Below, piece by piece: positions 1 to 17,800 of a stretch of DNA of 64,000 nucleotides; within the stretch, counting starts at the first letter, position 1; each line of letters begins with the position of its first letter. A program made the position numbers and the translations under genes. The stretch lies in NCBI GenBank assembly GCA_009823395.1, contig CM020516.1, forward strand, positions 9,862,001-9,926,000, written 5' to 3'. The DNA comes from Thamnaconus septentrionalis (taxonomy: Eukaryota > Chordata > Actinopteri > Tetraodontiformes > Monacanthidae). The notes beneath the pieces are model-generated. The model was not told the DNA's origin. It did no database searches and was given only the letters and a program-made list of their open reading frames with translations.

Positions 1-3000
1 TCTGAGAGCTGTTCTGTGCGCAACTGCCATTGTTCATTCAAACGCAGCTTTCGAAATTCTTGGGCACACATCGCCGAGCTAACAAAAGTCGTGAGTGACC
101 CGTCGAGGATGAAAGGTAAAGGAATGAGGCAGTGCACACACAGGGAACACATGTTATTTTGTCAGATGAAAGAGACTGCGTACGTCTACGCCGAGCGTTT
201 GGACCGCAACCAAGCGCTTGAACAAATAACATCTCACAGTGAAATGTCATACTGCAGAGCGCTGGCACTGTTTGCCTGATAGAGGAAACAATGCTCGCCA
301 TTCATCTTTGTGGGATGAGTATCTACTTGATTGAGCAACAAGGGGAAATCTTGCCGTCTTTTGGAAATAATTATTAGACAAAGGGCGACTCATTCAGCAC
401 AATGCGTCTAAGTGTGTGTGTGTTTGTGTGTGTAAGTGAAGGTGGGTGGAGAACAGGTTTGTCCCACTGATTTCAGATCTGGGTGACTTCATTGGATGTT
501 GATGTCATTGTGCACTTTGCGTCTCAGGTTACCAAGTTATTCCGCCCTGATGGTTATTCTCATCCTTGATCCAATTATATCACTTTGCTTCCTTCTCAAA
601 TTTTTTCACACGACAGAGTAAATCCTTTGATCTTTCTTTGGACCTGTCCAGACGAAACCAGGTCTTGCTGTCAACACAAAGCTTTTGTGTCATTTAGGCT
701 TTCCGTTTTCACTGCCCGAAGCTGCAACTTTTTTGAAACCGGTTCCAGGGTTCCTGAACAGAAACTAGGCATGTTGTTTGGCTGGAACAAATCCCCCACA
801 TGGCTGAGAAGAAGCTCCAAGGCATGTGCTAGCGCCACAACAGGTCTGGCTTATATACAGCAGCTGTCCTGGGTTTTTTTTCTGGAAATGAATGTTTTTG
901 TAGTCCATGTTTACGCAAAGCTTTTTGAAAATGGTAAAGAAAAAGTCCCATCTCTAGCTTTATTTAGTTGACCCGTATCGCTGGAGTCACTTGGTTTAGC
1001 ACTGTGTTGTTGTTTACAATCTATTTTTTTCTATGCTAAATATGAAAGATGCATGTCTTCATACTGTCAGTGGGACGGACACAGCTTCAGTCCCTGGCCA
1101 GTGTTAAAGGGTTTTGTGTTAAAACTATGCTCCCTTTTTGTTTGTTTTTTTTCCTCCCATTTTTGGCAAAGACCAATGCCTAAGTTGCCCGCAGCACTTT
1201 GAGCAACTTCCACAAAAGAATTCAGAGAGGCACAACTCTACGTGTAAGACATCAGCATGCATGCATGCCTGCGCACAATCTGTCCACTTCATAAGGACCT
1301 GGGTGAGGCTTTCTGTGGTGGCCGTCAGGCCCAGCCCGTCTCACCAGACTGGGCCGCGGCACTGGGCTCTCTTAACCAGGGGAGGCCCGGCACTGGTTTG
1401 ATCCATCCTGGTGTTCCCTCCATCTAACGCTGACACCTCCTCTGCGGCCTCGGGTCCCTGTGATGATGTCATACCACGTCTGGCCTGCCGCGTGCCACAT
1501 GAAGGGGAAGTCGGCCGCTCTGATTTCGACTGTAAAAGCACGCAGGCGTTAAGTGTGTTGGTCTAAAACAGAAACAAGTGGTTATGTTATGTTGGGTAAG
1601 CTGCCCTATTATACATAGAAAAGCACTGCAAGAAATGCCCACGCAAAGAGATGCTCGACCGCAGTGTTCTTTGTTTTGTCATGCTTTGTTGCCCTCTGGA
1701 ATCAGCTTTATTTTACACCACCCCCATCCCACACACACACACACAAACACACACACATGGCATAGCCGCTACAGTCAGTCAGTACAATCACTTGACTGTC
1801 CACTTGACTGTCCACCACCTGTAGAACCTAAGGTTGATTTTCCATCTGGCCTTGCGGGCTTCCGCGTACAACATGCCCCAGCGCTTGCACAGCTGAGACC
1901 AATTCAGAACAAACAAACAATCTGCCCATTGTTTATACAAATATTATCCCAATATGCGACGTCTGCCCCACTCTGCCAGAGGAGCGAGGAGCGAACAGAT
2001 GCACCAGGAGGAGGGTGGGGGGCCGAGTTACGGCTGGGCATAAAAATGCCTACTCTTCATTATGGTTGGTCCACAAGCTCGCTGCTGGCCGCCTGGGGGG
2101 CTGGGGCTAGGAGCAGCGCCAGGGCCAGAGCTGGCTCAGCTCCTGGCTGCTATGTTAAGTCTGCCCCAGCCGCAACCACATTGCGCAAAGCCGCTTCACA
2201 CATATAATTTACTCATTATTCATGAAGTTTTCAAGGGAGTCAAAAAAATACAGGGCAACGTCGGAGAGGCGTCGGGGTCGAAAACTGACACGGACTGCAG
2301 TCGCAGCTTTAAGCGAGAGAGCGAAGCCAAATCCATTTATATAACACTGGAAGAAGACGGGCTCGTGGAGTCACAGTCAATTAGCGACGGCGATTGAACG
2401 GCCTTGGCCCCAGACATGATGCACTTTTAAAAACACTTAGCCGCGCTACTTATAGTGGCAGCCGGGCTGCTGTTTGGCGAGACGCGCTATGGGCGAGCAC
2501 TGGTACCCGTGCTTAATCTGGTATGCTGGCTGTAGACAACTTTTTTTTTTTTTTTTTTACAAGGGGCAGGAAATAGGCTCCTTCTGAGGCTGCAGTCCGT
2601 TTCATAAAAACCTCCCTGACAGGAGATGAGTGTCTCTGTCTGCGACGCGGATAAATATCCCTGTGCTTTAACAAGCGCATCAAAAGGCCCGAATGTTGGG
2701 CAGCGGCATGCCTCAACTCTGCAGGGAAGCATCCTCTGGGACAATGGCACAGTAACTGCTCCGGTGCTCCAACAATTGTCCCATTAAAAGCCATCAAGGC
2801 CCTAATCAGAGCCTTTTTCTGCCTTCTTCCTTGACACCCTAACCTAGCGCCCCGTCCCCCGTCCATCAGCCAAACTCTTTAATTCCGTCCTTTTCAAATA
2901 CACTGCCTTTAACCCCACCAAAGAAAATGGTTGGTGCACAATCTCATTTGTGAAGGGACTTTGCAAAGGTGGAGTCTTTGGTAATAGAATAAAAGGGAGG

Positions 3001-5588
3001 AGGCCGGGGTCTTTGATCTCTTTGGGGGGCAAATGGATTGGATTGTCTTTCCCCTGCTGGAGGGGACTAAGCTGGGGACAGTGCGAGCCCCGGGGGGTCT
3101 TATCAAAGGTATCAACGGAGGGTCTCCTCAGCGGGCACATTAGTACGCTATCTAAATGTTGATTTGTTCACACCAACATCTGAGGAACCCTAAATGAGCT
3201 GACAAAAAGACGCACCCAGGGGGGTGTGCAAATGTGGAAAGTGGTCAAGGTCACGTCTCTCTTCAGATGTGGATGAAGTTGCTTATCGCTCCATCAAACA
3301 GGCAAAAACTCTCACAAATTGCAATAGCAACTTTGCTTCCTTGTGTTTTTCGTTTGACTGGACCGAGCTGTGATAGCTGAGCTCATTGTGGGGAGGTTAA
3401 TTAGCAAGAAGGTCCCATGACCTCAACAAATAGCCATGTTGGGTTTACCTGTTGTCCGTGTGTTTTACTCCATTGTGTGTGGAAGTGCCACATTAATGTC
3501 AGTGACTACTGGGCAAAGTTAGAAATCACAGGTTTGGATGTACATCCATAGAAACAAGATTCTGTCACACGGATCCCAGTGGCAGAATTAAATATCCACA
3601 TCTAGAGACAAGGAATCAGGAATGCTTATTTGTCCCCGCTAATTTGCTTAACTACTGACACAGAAGGTACACAAATCCTGCCAGTGCAAACCACTCACTG
3701 AACTCGAGTCTCTTGGAAAAAAAACACCAGCTGCATTTCACATCATCCTGGAGACGCAAGACTCAAATCAGAGCAGAGAGTGGCTTCGGTATTGATTGAA
3801 GAGGTGACAAAAGGGAGAATTCAAACTTGCTTCTAGAATTGAGCGACTGAAGACTAAATGGTGACGTAAAATGTCAGTGTGCGGAGTCTGCTCTTCTACG
3901 TTAGTAATATAGATGTCAGAGAATGTATTTAAATAACATGTTCTTTTAAAGGATATCAGGCTTGTTCGGGCAAATTCAAGCCTTACCCTACCATAACGAG
4001 GGACCGCAAATGAGCCTCTCTGTTTTTCCAGACTGAGGACCAGCGGCGCTCGGCCAGGTCAGTCCATGCCATTTCAAGCTCTCCTGAAATTAACGATTTC
4101 TCATGGCCCTCAAGTTCTGGTACTGAAATCATTCATACTTTAAAATCAAACCCACTATATCGTCAGCGTTTCTTTTAAATTACCACATAAAGATCGGCTG
4201 ACCCAACGTAAAAAAAATGAAAGTGCACATCGAATGTTCGTCTGAGCACATTCCCGAAGATGCTGTATTGGTTGCGTGACGCTCAAGCACAAACCCTGCC
4301 ACTCGTGCACACTCGTCACAGGACTTCTTTGCTCATTAGCCGTTAGCCGCACTAGCTGCCTCCTCGGCTTAAGACTCATTTTTGCCGTTGGTAAATATTT
4401 GACAGGTGCTGGATCGCATTCCAGGCCGGTACCCCTGCGTCTCCTCTGCGTGGTGGCCGCTGTGAAGCTCTCGACTGTCCCATCTCAAGCGGTGATGTCA
4501 GCGAGGTCTGGCTCCTCCGCTTCTCTCATTTGCATTCCTTCCAGATAAAACTATGATCACTCAAATACGTCCGAGCTTAGCCTGCAGGAAGTGATCTAAG
4601 GAGCTGATAGGAAGCCATGATTACAAAGCAGCTCACTCACTCACCATGCATAATGTTTTAATTCAACACCCCCCACACCCTCTCCGCCTCGCCAACCCCC
4701 CGCAGCCCCATGTTGTCCCATCGCTAATCTTCAGTTATCTTCAAACTACCGCTTTGCCCTGTGGCCACAGGCCTTATCATTTATTGATTATGTCTCTCAG
4801 ATTAAAGGAGCTGCTTTCATTTCCACAAGAATGCGGGCCCCGCGCTTTGTGTCCATATGGAAGCATTTTCTGGACAGATGGGTTATTTTCCCTCTAGTAA
4901 AGATCCCACTGGTCAGAGAAGGGATTCACAGGGACTCGGCAAGTAATGGGTGCTCTTGATATCCAATTGTTGCTCGCTTTGAAGTCTGGCTACCAGGTGA
5001 TCTGTGTTTGAACATCAATGAGAGGCGGAGCGATGAAAAATACACACGGCAGGAAGAACAAATTGAGAGCATGTGAACAAAGACAACACAATGCAGACGT
5101 TGAAAACCTCGGCATTAATCCCCAGGAGCCAGTTCTGAAAACGACTCATTTTAATTCTCCCAGACACTGCAGGGGCTGTGAAAGGCAGCGTAATATTACC
5201 CAAAAGCCCCTCGAGCTTCCCAGACCTCATTCCATGTGCTGAGAGGCCAGATTGCCTGAATGTGGGCTACACACAAATGACGGACATTTTGTCTTGGGTT
5301 AAGTACTAATATGCCACTGTTGTTGCCCAGGCTGCCTGTATCTGGGGTTTGGTTTAAACGTCGGTTTCACTCTCCCTGAGCTGTGTGGTTTTCAGCAGCT
5401 TAATCACAAAGCCACAAGCATCTCAGCCATTTTGATAGGAGCCAAACTGGGAGAGGCTTTCGCGTGTAGCAATGTTTTCACTTCTGCTACATATAGAAGG
5501 GCTTTCTGCAGAGTCAGCGGGTGAGAGTGAAGTGTAGAGCTGAAAAAAAAAATCATGTTGACAAATTGAAGATGTGCAAATGAAAGGA
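1..5588. other. Downstream flank, no gene recognised
   Basis: I see no convincing exon, RNA gene or mobile element. The open frames here are short, lack homology I can recognise and often run through simple sequence. Small CA runs occur at 1,731-1,757. Confidence 0.6.
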
Positions 5589-5626
<38 letters not shown>

Positions 5627-5630
5627 GTAT
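5589..5630. repeat. (AT)(GT)n microsatellite
   Basis: A short ATATAT followed by GT dinucleotides and a GC interruption. Confidence 0.9.
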
Positions 5631-10823
<5,193 letters not shown>

Positions 10824-10876
<53 letters not shown>

Positions 10877-10899
10877 ACACACACACACACACACATACA

Positions 10900-10935
<36 letters not shown>
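10824..10935. repeat. (CA)n microsatellite with TACA interruptions
   Basis: About 110 bp of CA with three TA interruptions. Confidence 0.97.
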
Positions 10936-10936
<1 letters not shown>

Positions 10937-11229
10937 TTTTAACAAGCTGAGAAATCATTAGGTAGACACTTCCCTGGATCATAAAACAGCCAACGTTAGT
11001 TTTATTGATCTACGCTGCCTGATCAGGTGGACACTTCCTGGAGCGCCGGCGGAAGAGAGGAAATTAGGGATGGGGAGCGGCCGCGGAGGCGAAGGACAAG
11101 GTTGAGGGGAGATGAAGCGAGTCGGGGGGGCGCTCATGCTGGAGCTGAAATGCGATCCGGAGGCTGTGTCGCATTAGCCTTAACGGCGGCCGCGGCAGAC
11201 GCACTGGCACCACAGGGGCGGAAAAAGAC

Positions 11230-11790
11230 GGGAGGTGGCGGCGGAGGAGGAGGAAGTGGAGCTGGAGGTGGAGGGGGGGGGTAGTAATGGTGGAGGAAGA
11301 GGAGAAGGTGGAGGTGCAGGAGCAGGGAGCTTGTGGTTGTGGTGGAGGTGGAGAAGGAGTTAGGTGGTGAAGGAGGTGGTGGTGGAAGAAGAGCAGGAGG
11401 TGGAGGTGGAGGAAGAGGAGGCAGTGGAGATGCTGGTGGAAGTCCAGAAGGTGGAGAAGGAGGTGGTGGTGGTGGAGGAAGAGGAGGCAGCAGAGATGGA
11501 GGAGGTGGAGGTGAAGGTGGTGGAGAAGGAGTTTGTGGTGAAGGAGGTGATGGTGGAGGAAGAGGAGGCAGTGGAGATGCTGGTGGAGGTCCAGAAGGTG
11601 GAGAAGGAGGTGGTGGTGGTGGAGGAAGAGGAGGCAGCAGAGATGGAGGAGGTGGAGGTGAAGATGGTGGAGAAGGAGTTTGTGGTGAAGGAGGTGATGG
11701 TGGAGGAAGAGCAGGAGGTGGAGGTGCAGAAGGAGGAGGAACAGGAGGAGAGTTGGAGGAGGAGGGGGTGAAGGTGGAGATCGGACGAGG
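11230..11790. repeat. Purine-rich minisatellite with a 147-bp tandem duplication
   Basis: GGA/GGT-rich purine sequence on plus. Two tandem copies of a 147-bp unit are seen at 11,411-11,557 and 11,558-11,704, differing at only a few bases, and a third partial copy starts at 11,705. The Gly/Glu frames across it are products of the repeat, not evidence of a gene. Confidence 0.9.
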
Positions 11791-14440
11791 GAGGCAGGGG
11801 AGGAAAACTCCTCGGACGCTCCAGTGCAGGGGAGGAAAGACGCTTCTCGTCCTCGCAGGGTCTTTCTTTTGGCGACACCTCCCCGCAGGAGGAGAAGCAG
11901 GACGATTCTTATCCCTCCATCTCAGTCACCTTTGCACCCGCAGCGCACACATCATCACACACCCCCCCCCCCCTGTCAGCCTGTCATCCCCACGGGGTCA
12001 CGGTCATGCTGGCGCTCCCTCTCCCCTCTGTGTGTCATGTTGTCTCTCTCCTGCTCTGTAATTTCCTCCTCCTTTTTTTTCTTCCTCTCTTCTCCTCGTT
12101 CCCGGAAAGAATGTGTCTCCTGTCGCTCCGCCGCTCGGTGTCAGGGCGTCTGAAACAGCCCATTTTCGGCGTCTGACTCAGTTACGGAGTCCCAGCGGTG
12201 CCTGGCAGATTCCAAGAATTCCAGGCCTCTTTTTTTTCCTTTTTCATTTTTCTGCACGGCTGTGACGCCACCTGAGGGAATGCCGCAGACGTCGCAGCCA
12301 AACGCTTCCTGTCGCGCGGCGCTCTCGCCTCTTTCATCTCCCCGTGATGAGAACCACCGGTTACAAGAAGAGGAACAGAAAAGAAACAGCAACAACAACG
12401 ACGACGACGACGACGACAACAAGCGCAGGAGGGGGACGACATTGTGCAAAACATCCGCGCGGCGCACGTGCACGCCTCGCGATTGAATCGCGGGCTGATG
12501 ATGACAGAGGGTGAGCGGGCGAGCGAGGAGAGGAGAGGAGAGGAGAGACAGAGCCGGAGTGAGAAGAGTGGAGGGGGTAATGACTAGGTCTGCTCAGGAC
12601 AGAGGAGGCGACAGGGGGAGGTGGGTGGGGGCGGGGAGCGTCTCCGATCGTCTCCTCGTGGCTCCTCTTTGGCGTCTGTGATCCTCGGACCCTTCACGCA
12701 ATCTCCCTTATTACAAGGCTTCCCCTCTCCACACGGGCACCACTACAAAATGGAGCAATTACATTTAATTAGGCTGCAAAAAAAAAGAAAGAAGAAGAAA
12801 AAAAAAAAAGAAGGGTTAGCTAGGCCTGCCTGCCTGCCTGCCTCGTCCCAAAAAAACCTCAGAGAAGCGCAGACTTCAGGTAACACAACGGTCGAGCGAG
12901 AGAGAGAGGGGAAGAGAGAGAGACTTCAAAGGGATGCAAAATTACAGCGCCATTAGCTGGAGCCACCACAGAGCCGCTGTGAAGCCAGGGAATCATTTGA
13001 CCCGGAGAGGAAGATTCAAAGGAGTTAAAACTCAAAAAAAAAAAAAAAAAAGCTGCAGCAGCACGGCGGAGACAAAAACATCTCGACAGCTGCCGATTAA
13101 GGGGCAGACTGAGAACTTCTCTAAACACGGCTTGGCTGCATGGGAGACTCGAGAAGAGAAAAAATTAAGGAGTCTTTAGAATGCCTATTAGTGAGTGCAC
13201 GGCCCCTCCGGAGGATGCTCCTCTCAGCCTCCAGCAGCATTTTGTGGTCTGTTGGAACTAAAAAAAAAACAGAAGAAGAAAAAGAAGAAGTTTTTTTCTT
13301 CCAAAACTAACAAATTGCAATAATGTCTCACAATTCGCTATTATTTTCCCAAAACCCAAAGAAAACACAATTTGCATGGTGTTTTCCACTCTATTCCTCC
13401 ATCCCTCCCTGCGTTTTTTCTCTTTTTGGCTCCCAGGAGGCAACAGTTACCCTAAATTTTTTTTTTTTTTTATTGATGCTGACTCACTGCAGGACGTCAA
13501 GCGGAGTGGAAAAAACTCTGACGTGCGCTGCCGCCGTCAGACGTGCGCGCGAAACAGAAGTGCTCTTGTTGAAATGACAGCCTCAGCAAAGGTGAGCTCA
13601 CGGGCCAAAAATGCACCAGTGCATATGTTCCTGTTGGCTGTAAAGTGATTAATGAGACCATGGGTAAAACGGTGAATCAGGTTTTTCTTTTTTTCTTACT
13701 TGCATTCGCCCACGCGCTCACGTCTATTAGAAGGAGGGGGAAAAAAACAAACCTGCCTGTTTATTAGAGCTCGGAGTCTCAACCGGGTATTGAAGCTGTC
13801 GCTGCGGCCTGTAATTTGTGATTTATTCATAGAATTTAGGACGGGACCAAAACAATAACACACAGTTGTTTTTTTCAAGACCGATCCTCTGCCACTGAAA
13901 TGTCCTATTCGTTTTTGTTTTTTGTGAGTCTTTAAAAAAAAAAAAAAAAAAAAAAAAGAGGGCTAGGTCTTTTTTCCCCACCACCAATTAGCCTCATGCT
14001 GCGTCACGATTTACTGTCACCATTAAAGTAATCACAAACAGGCCGGCGCTCCCAGCAGCCCGTCTGATGGAAACAGCGAGTGCGCAAGCCGTCGCCTGTG
14101 TCACCAGAACTCTTGAGAGGAACACCGCAGTGTTTTTCTGCGACGCAGGACGCGCGACCGCAACGGGCCAGAGCCCATGTTTTGTTGTCTTTGCGTGGCC
14201 AACTAGAAATCAGTCATTACAGGGACCGTTTGCATGACAGCGACTGTCTAAAACAGTGCAGGAGGGGGAGAAAAATACCTTCCCACATACAAAGCCGTGT
14301 TGTCTTTTGTATTAAAAAACATATAATTCCGTGATGGCTTGTTTACAGGCCACGTGATTCTGATGCAGTTCAGATGGAGGGCGGGAAGTAAAGGAGCAGC
14401 ACAGGGCAGAGATGGAGAAAAGCCTGACGTTATGTTAATG
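11791..14440. other. GC-variable non-coding flank
   Basis: It contains GAGGA repeats (12,520-12,547), AAG/A-rich runs (12,778-12,813) and an A run of 24 (13,933-13,957). A CpG-rich patch lies at 12,260-12,490. No gene is recognised. Confidence 0.5.
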
Positions 14441-14459
14441 TTATGCATATCTTAAACTT

Positions 14460-14880
14460 ACCATGGCTTAATATTAGCATTTACATCAGCAAACGTTAGC
14501 TTTCTAGCTAACGTTTGACCAATTTGACCAGCCAATAAGTTACACTACTACACTAACGACACCTTTCCTTGCGCATTTTATTGAGAAGACATACCGTACA
14601 CAGCTTTCTAGCCACGTTAAGTTTAAGCTATTAAACCATGTTAGTATTAGCAAACATTAGCTTTCTAACAGCCGTAACAGTTAGCTAAGAAGGAATCTAA
14701 ATAAAAAGTTGCAAAAAAACGCAAATGTTTAATTTTAAAAAGTCAAGTCCTTTCGAGGTAATCTGTCTCAAGTCAAGTCAAAATCAAGTTGAGTTTTTTA
14801 TCAGTGATCGTCAAGCAAGTCTCAAATTCTCAAATTTGTGACTCGAGTCAAGTCATGCGACTCCAGTCTCACATCTCTCA
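14460..14880. repeat. Dispersed repeat fragment with GTTAGC palindromes and AGTCAAGTC tail
   Basis: A perfect 12-bp inverted repeat (14,490-14,501 and 14,506-14,517, loop TTCT) carries the CTAACGTT/AACGTTAG word. A diverged relative follows at about 14,645-14,690. The stretch 14,745-14,870 has repeated TCAAGTC and GACTCGAGTCAAGTCATG, a text I associate with interspersed repeats in fish genomes. Family not named. Confidence 0.5.
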
Positions 14881-17800
14881 TTTTGAGCTTTGAAACTATT
14901 GCAGACAGAACTGAAAACAACAAAAAGCAGCAGCGTAATGAGTTTTGCAGGTCGGTCCTGCAAAAAAAGCATTGCTTGCTGTCCTCCCTTTGCATCACAG
15001 GGACCTGACACTGAGTGCAAACGAGCTAATTGGACACTGAGGATTGACTAGCTTCCTAAATGGACTGATCAAAAAAAACATCAAGGCAGAAGCGGGTTAA
15101 TTTGCGAGACGTCAGCACGGAGACACTCATTTACAAGTATTTACCTGCCTGAATGAAGCACTGCTGCAGCAGGTTCTTTATGAAGAGCTGAATCCCGTTT
15201 TATTTCTGCATTGAGCAGCGACGGGTCGTTGTGACTCGGGGCTTCGCGCGCACCTCCGAGGTCGAGGTCGGCCCTCGGCGGCTGCGGCGGCGAGATAAGA
15301 GCGCGAGAGAGATTTCCTGCCTTCATCAGCCGGCATCTGAGCGAGGCCTGCCTCCGTTTTGAAAGGGCACGCGAAGGAAGTTGGAGTGAACTCAAACGTG
15401 AAGAGATGGAGAATGTGGCCCCGCAGATGCGGTTCGCCGATATAAATCTCCAGATAAGAAGAGGAGATGAAAAAAATAGACGAGGAGGGGGGCGGCAGGT
15501 CTTCGCTCGAGAGGCTCTCGGAACGCCGCCGAGCCATGTGGTGCCCAGCCGGGTTGGCCCCGCAGCGAGTGAAGCCCTTCCCGGTGAAATATATTGCTGT
15601 AATAAAGGTGTTGGAGAAGGTTTTTATGAGGGTTATCTCATATCTTGTGCCTGCGCAGCGACAGGGAGGCTTCAATAAAACACATCACACAAATCGATGC
15701 TGCGAGACGATTATTCACTCTGTCTCCAGAGGGGGCGTCAGCCCAGCCCAGGCTGGCTGGCTCGGCTCGGCTGTCCAAACGAGGCGTGACATGTTTACAC
15801 TGAGCCGCGTCTCGCCTCCGAGTTGCAGCAGCGCCGCTCGGGCCGTCCGCACGAGCGTGTCGGTGGTGGCATGCACCGCGGCATCGACAAAGACACAAAC
15901 AGGGCCGGGGTGCACCGCAACCCTGTGATTAGGGCTGATTTATGAAGATGTCAGAACGCACTCGGCAAAGAGGAAAAAAAGAAAAGAAGAAAAAAAGGAT
16001 ATGATACTCTGCTCCCTAAAAAGCCTAAACGGACGAGCGTTTAACTCTCTCGCTGACATGAAATTGCAAATTGCTCTGAATTATGAAGGCCGTGACGTTG
16101 TGAATACGAACGCATCGGGGAGAAATCTGAGTTTTGAAAATATTTCTTTTCGAAAGTAACGCGTCCTCTGAGGCGGACGGCCGGTGCCGCGTCGGTAACA
16201 AATCTTAATCCGCCCTCATCCCGGCTGAGGAGTCCCAGCGGTGACAGACTGACTGCAGCTCTCCATCACATCACCGATCAATGAAATCTGGGCAGACAGG
16301 AAAAAAAACACACACACACGCTGCCACAAGGCTCTACTGTATCATAAATCAGCAGGGAGACCACCGTGCTGCCCGACCACACCAGGCTCAGGCTGAGACC
16401 ACTTGTAATGGGGATCATTAAAGCTCAAACCATTTTAAATGATTAAGAGCTGAGGTCATTTTTGACATTTTGCACGTAGACAGTCTCCTGAAGCTTCAAA
16501 CGGAGTTGCGGACTCATGGGTGCTTATTTTTTTCTTCATTTTTTTTTTTTTTAAGCCTCAGTTCCCCTAATTTCTCATGGAGCCGCTCTTTTTCTGAAGC
16601 CTCATTTTTGCTTCTCATGTCCGTCCAACACGATGATGCCTTCAAACGTCCCGCGCCCGCCGCAGTCAGAGGATGGGCTGTTAGCGTTCATGTCGGTCGT
16701 GCCACCAAAAAAGGTCCAACGTGTCTGAGCCAGGAGCGGTGGAAGAGTCCAAACTATAACCCGAGAAGACACTGACGACTCGTCAGTCAGTCTGGCTGCC
16801 GGGGGCCATTGAGCAACGTTGCTCAACGACTGGACTTCAGCTGCGAAATCTCCCAAGGACGTCTCACCAAAACCACCGACAAGACTTGTTTTCGATTGTT
16901 CCAATTTGACCGCTGACTCCATAAACAATTAGCTCCCTGTCAGACTCGGTTCACATAATTTAGAGGGGTTTTTAATGATGGAGAAGAACAGAAAGCCGGA
17001 ACCAATGGAAGAACTGCTGATCAGAGAAACAAGAGGTAAGAGAAGAAGACGCGAGACCCGTTTCCATTGTTTGAGTGTTGAGTATCCGTTGGGGAAAAAA
17101 GGCTCAGGGGCTTAAATATCTGCAGTTGGCGCAAAGGAATAAAGTGCTGAAGTGTAGAATCGTGTGTCTACTGTGAAATGGCAACATTCCCGTAATATCT
17201 CACATCTGCTGCACCTTCCATCCAGATTTCTGCCTCCCCTTTGACTCACAGGGAAATGTTGGAAAGATTACAGACGACATCGCTCTGATCCTGCTCTGCT
17301 TCCATCGGCTCCATTCTAGACGTCCACGTGGAAACACCTGAGCTAAGATTTGTCACTGCAGTCATCGCCACGACTCCTCAGGTCAACCCGGGGTCAACTG
17401 TCTCTCAAGCGATGACGCTTCCTCCGCACTGCCGTGCCGGATTTCATCCTATATTTACACACTGCGGAGCATAAGACCCACGCTTACATTGAGAGTTTCC
17501 GACAAGGGAGCAAATTCAGCTGCCACTTCCCGGGACAGCGCAGGTTGCATAACTCTCCCTCTTTATTTCTTTTTCCTCCCCTTGTCCTCCTTTTAGTAAA
17601 CACCTCTACTTTGACAGGAGTGGCAATTTTCATCTCACTGATTGAAGAGTAAAGCTGCCGCTGGTCCGCCACACAGACTCCTGCCCTGCCCTGCCCTGCC
17701 CTGCCGCACTCCTTCTCCCACTTAGCACTATCAGTCATTTAAAGCAGCCTTCCCCCTTAATCTTAATCCTTCTGGCCTCAAGGCCCCTCAAGAAGCCGAG

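Noticed and set aside
11333..12061. Long Gly-rich open frame (242 codons) and overlapping Glu/Val frame
   Set aside because: Produced by the purine-rich minisatellite. All three frames are open there, and there is no conserved domain or splice context.
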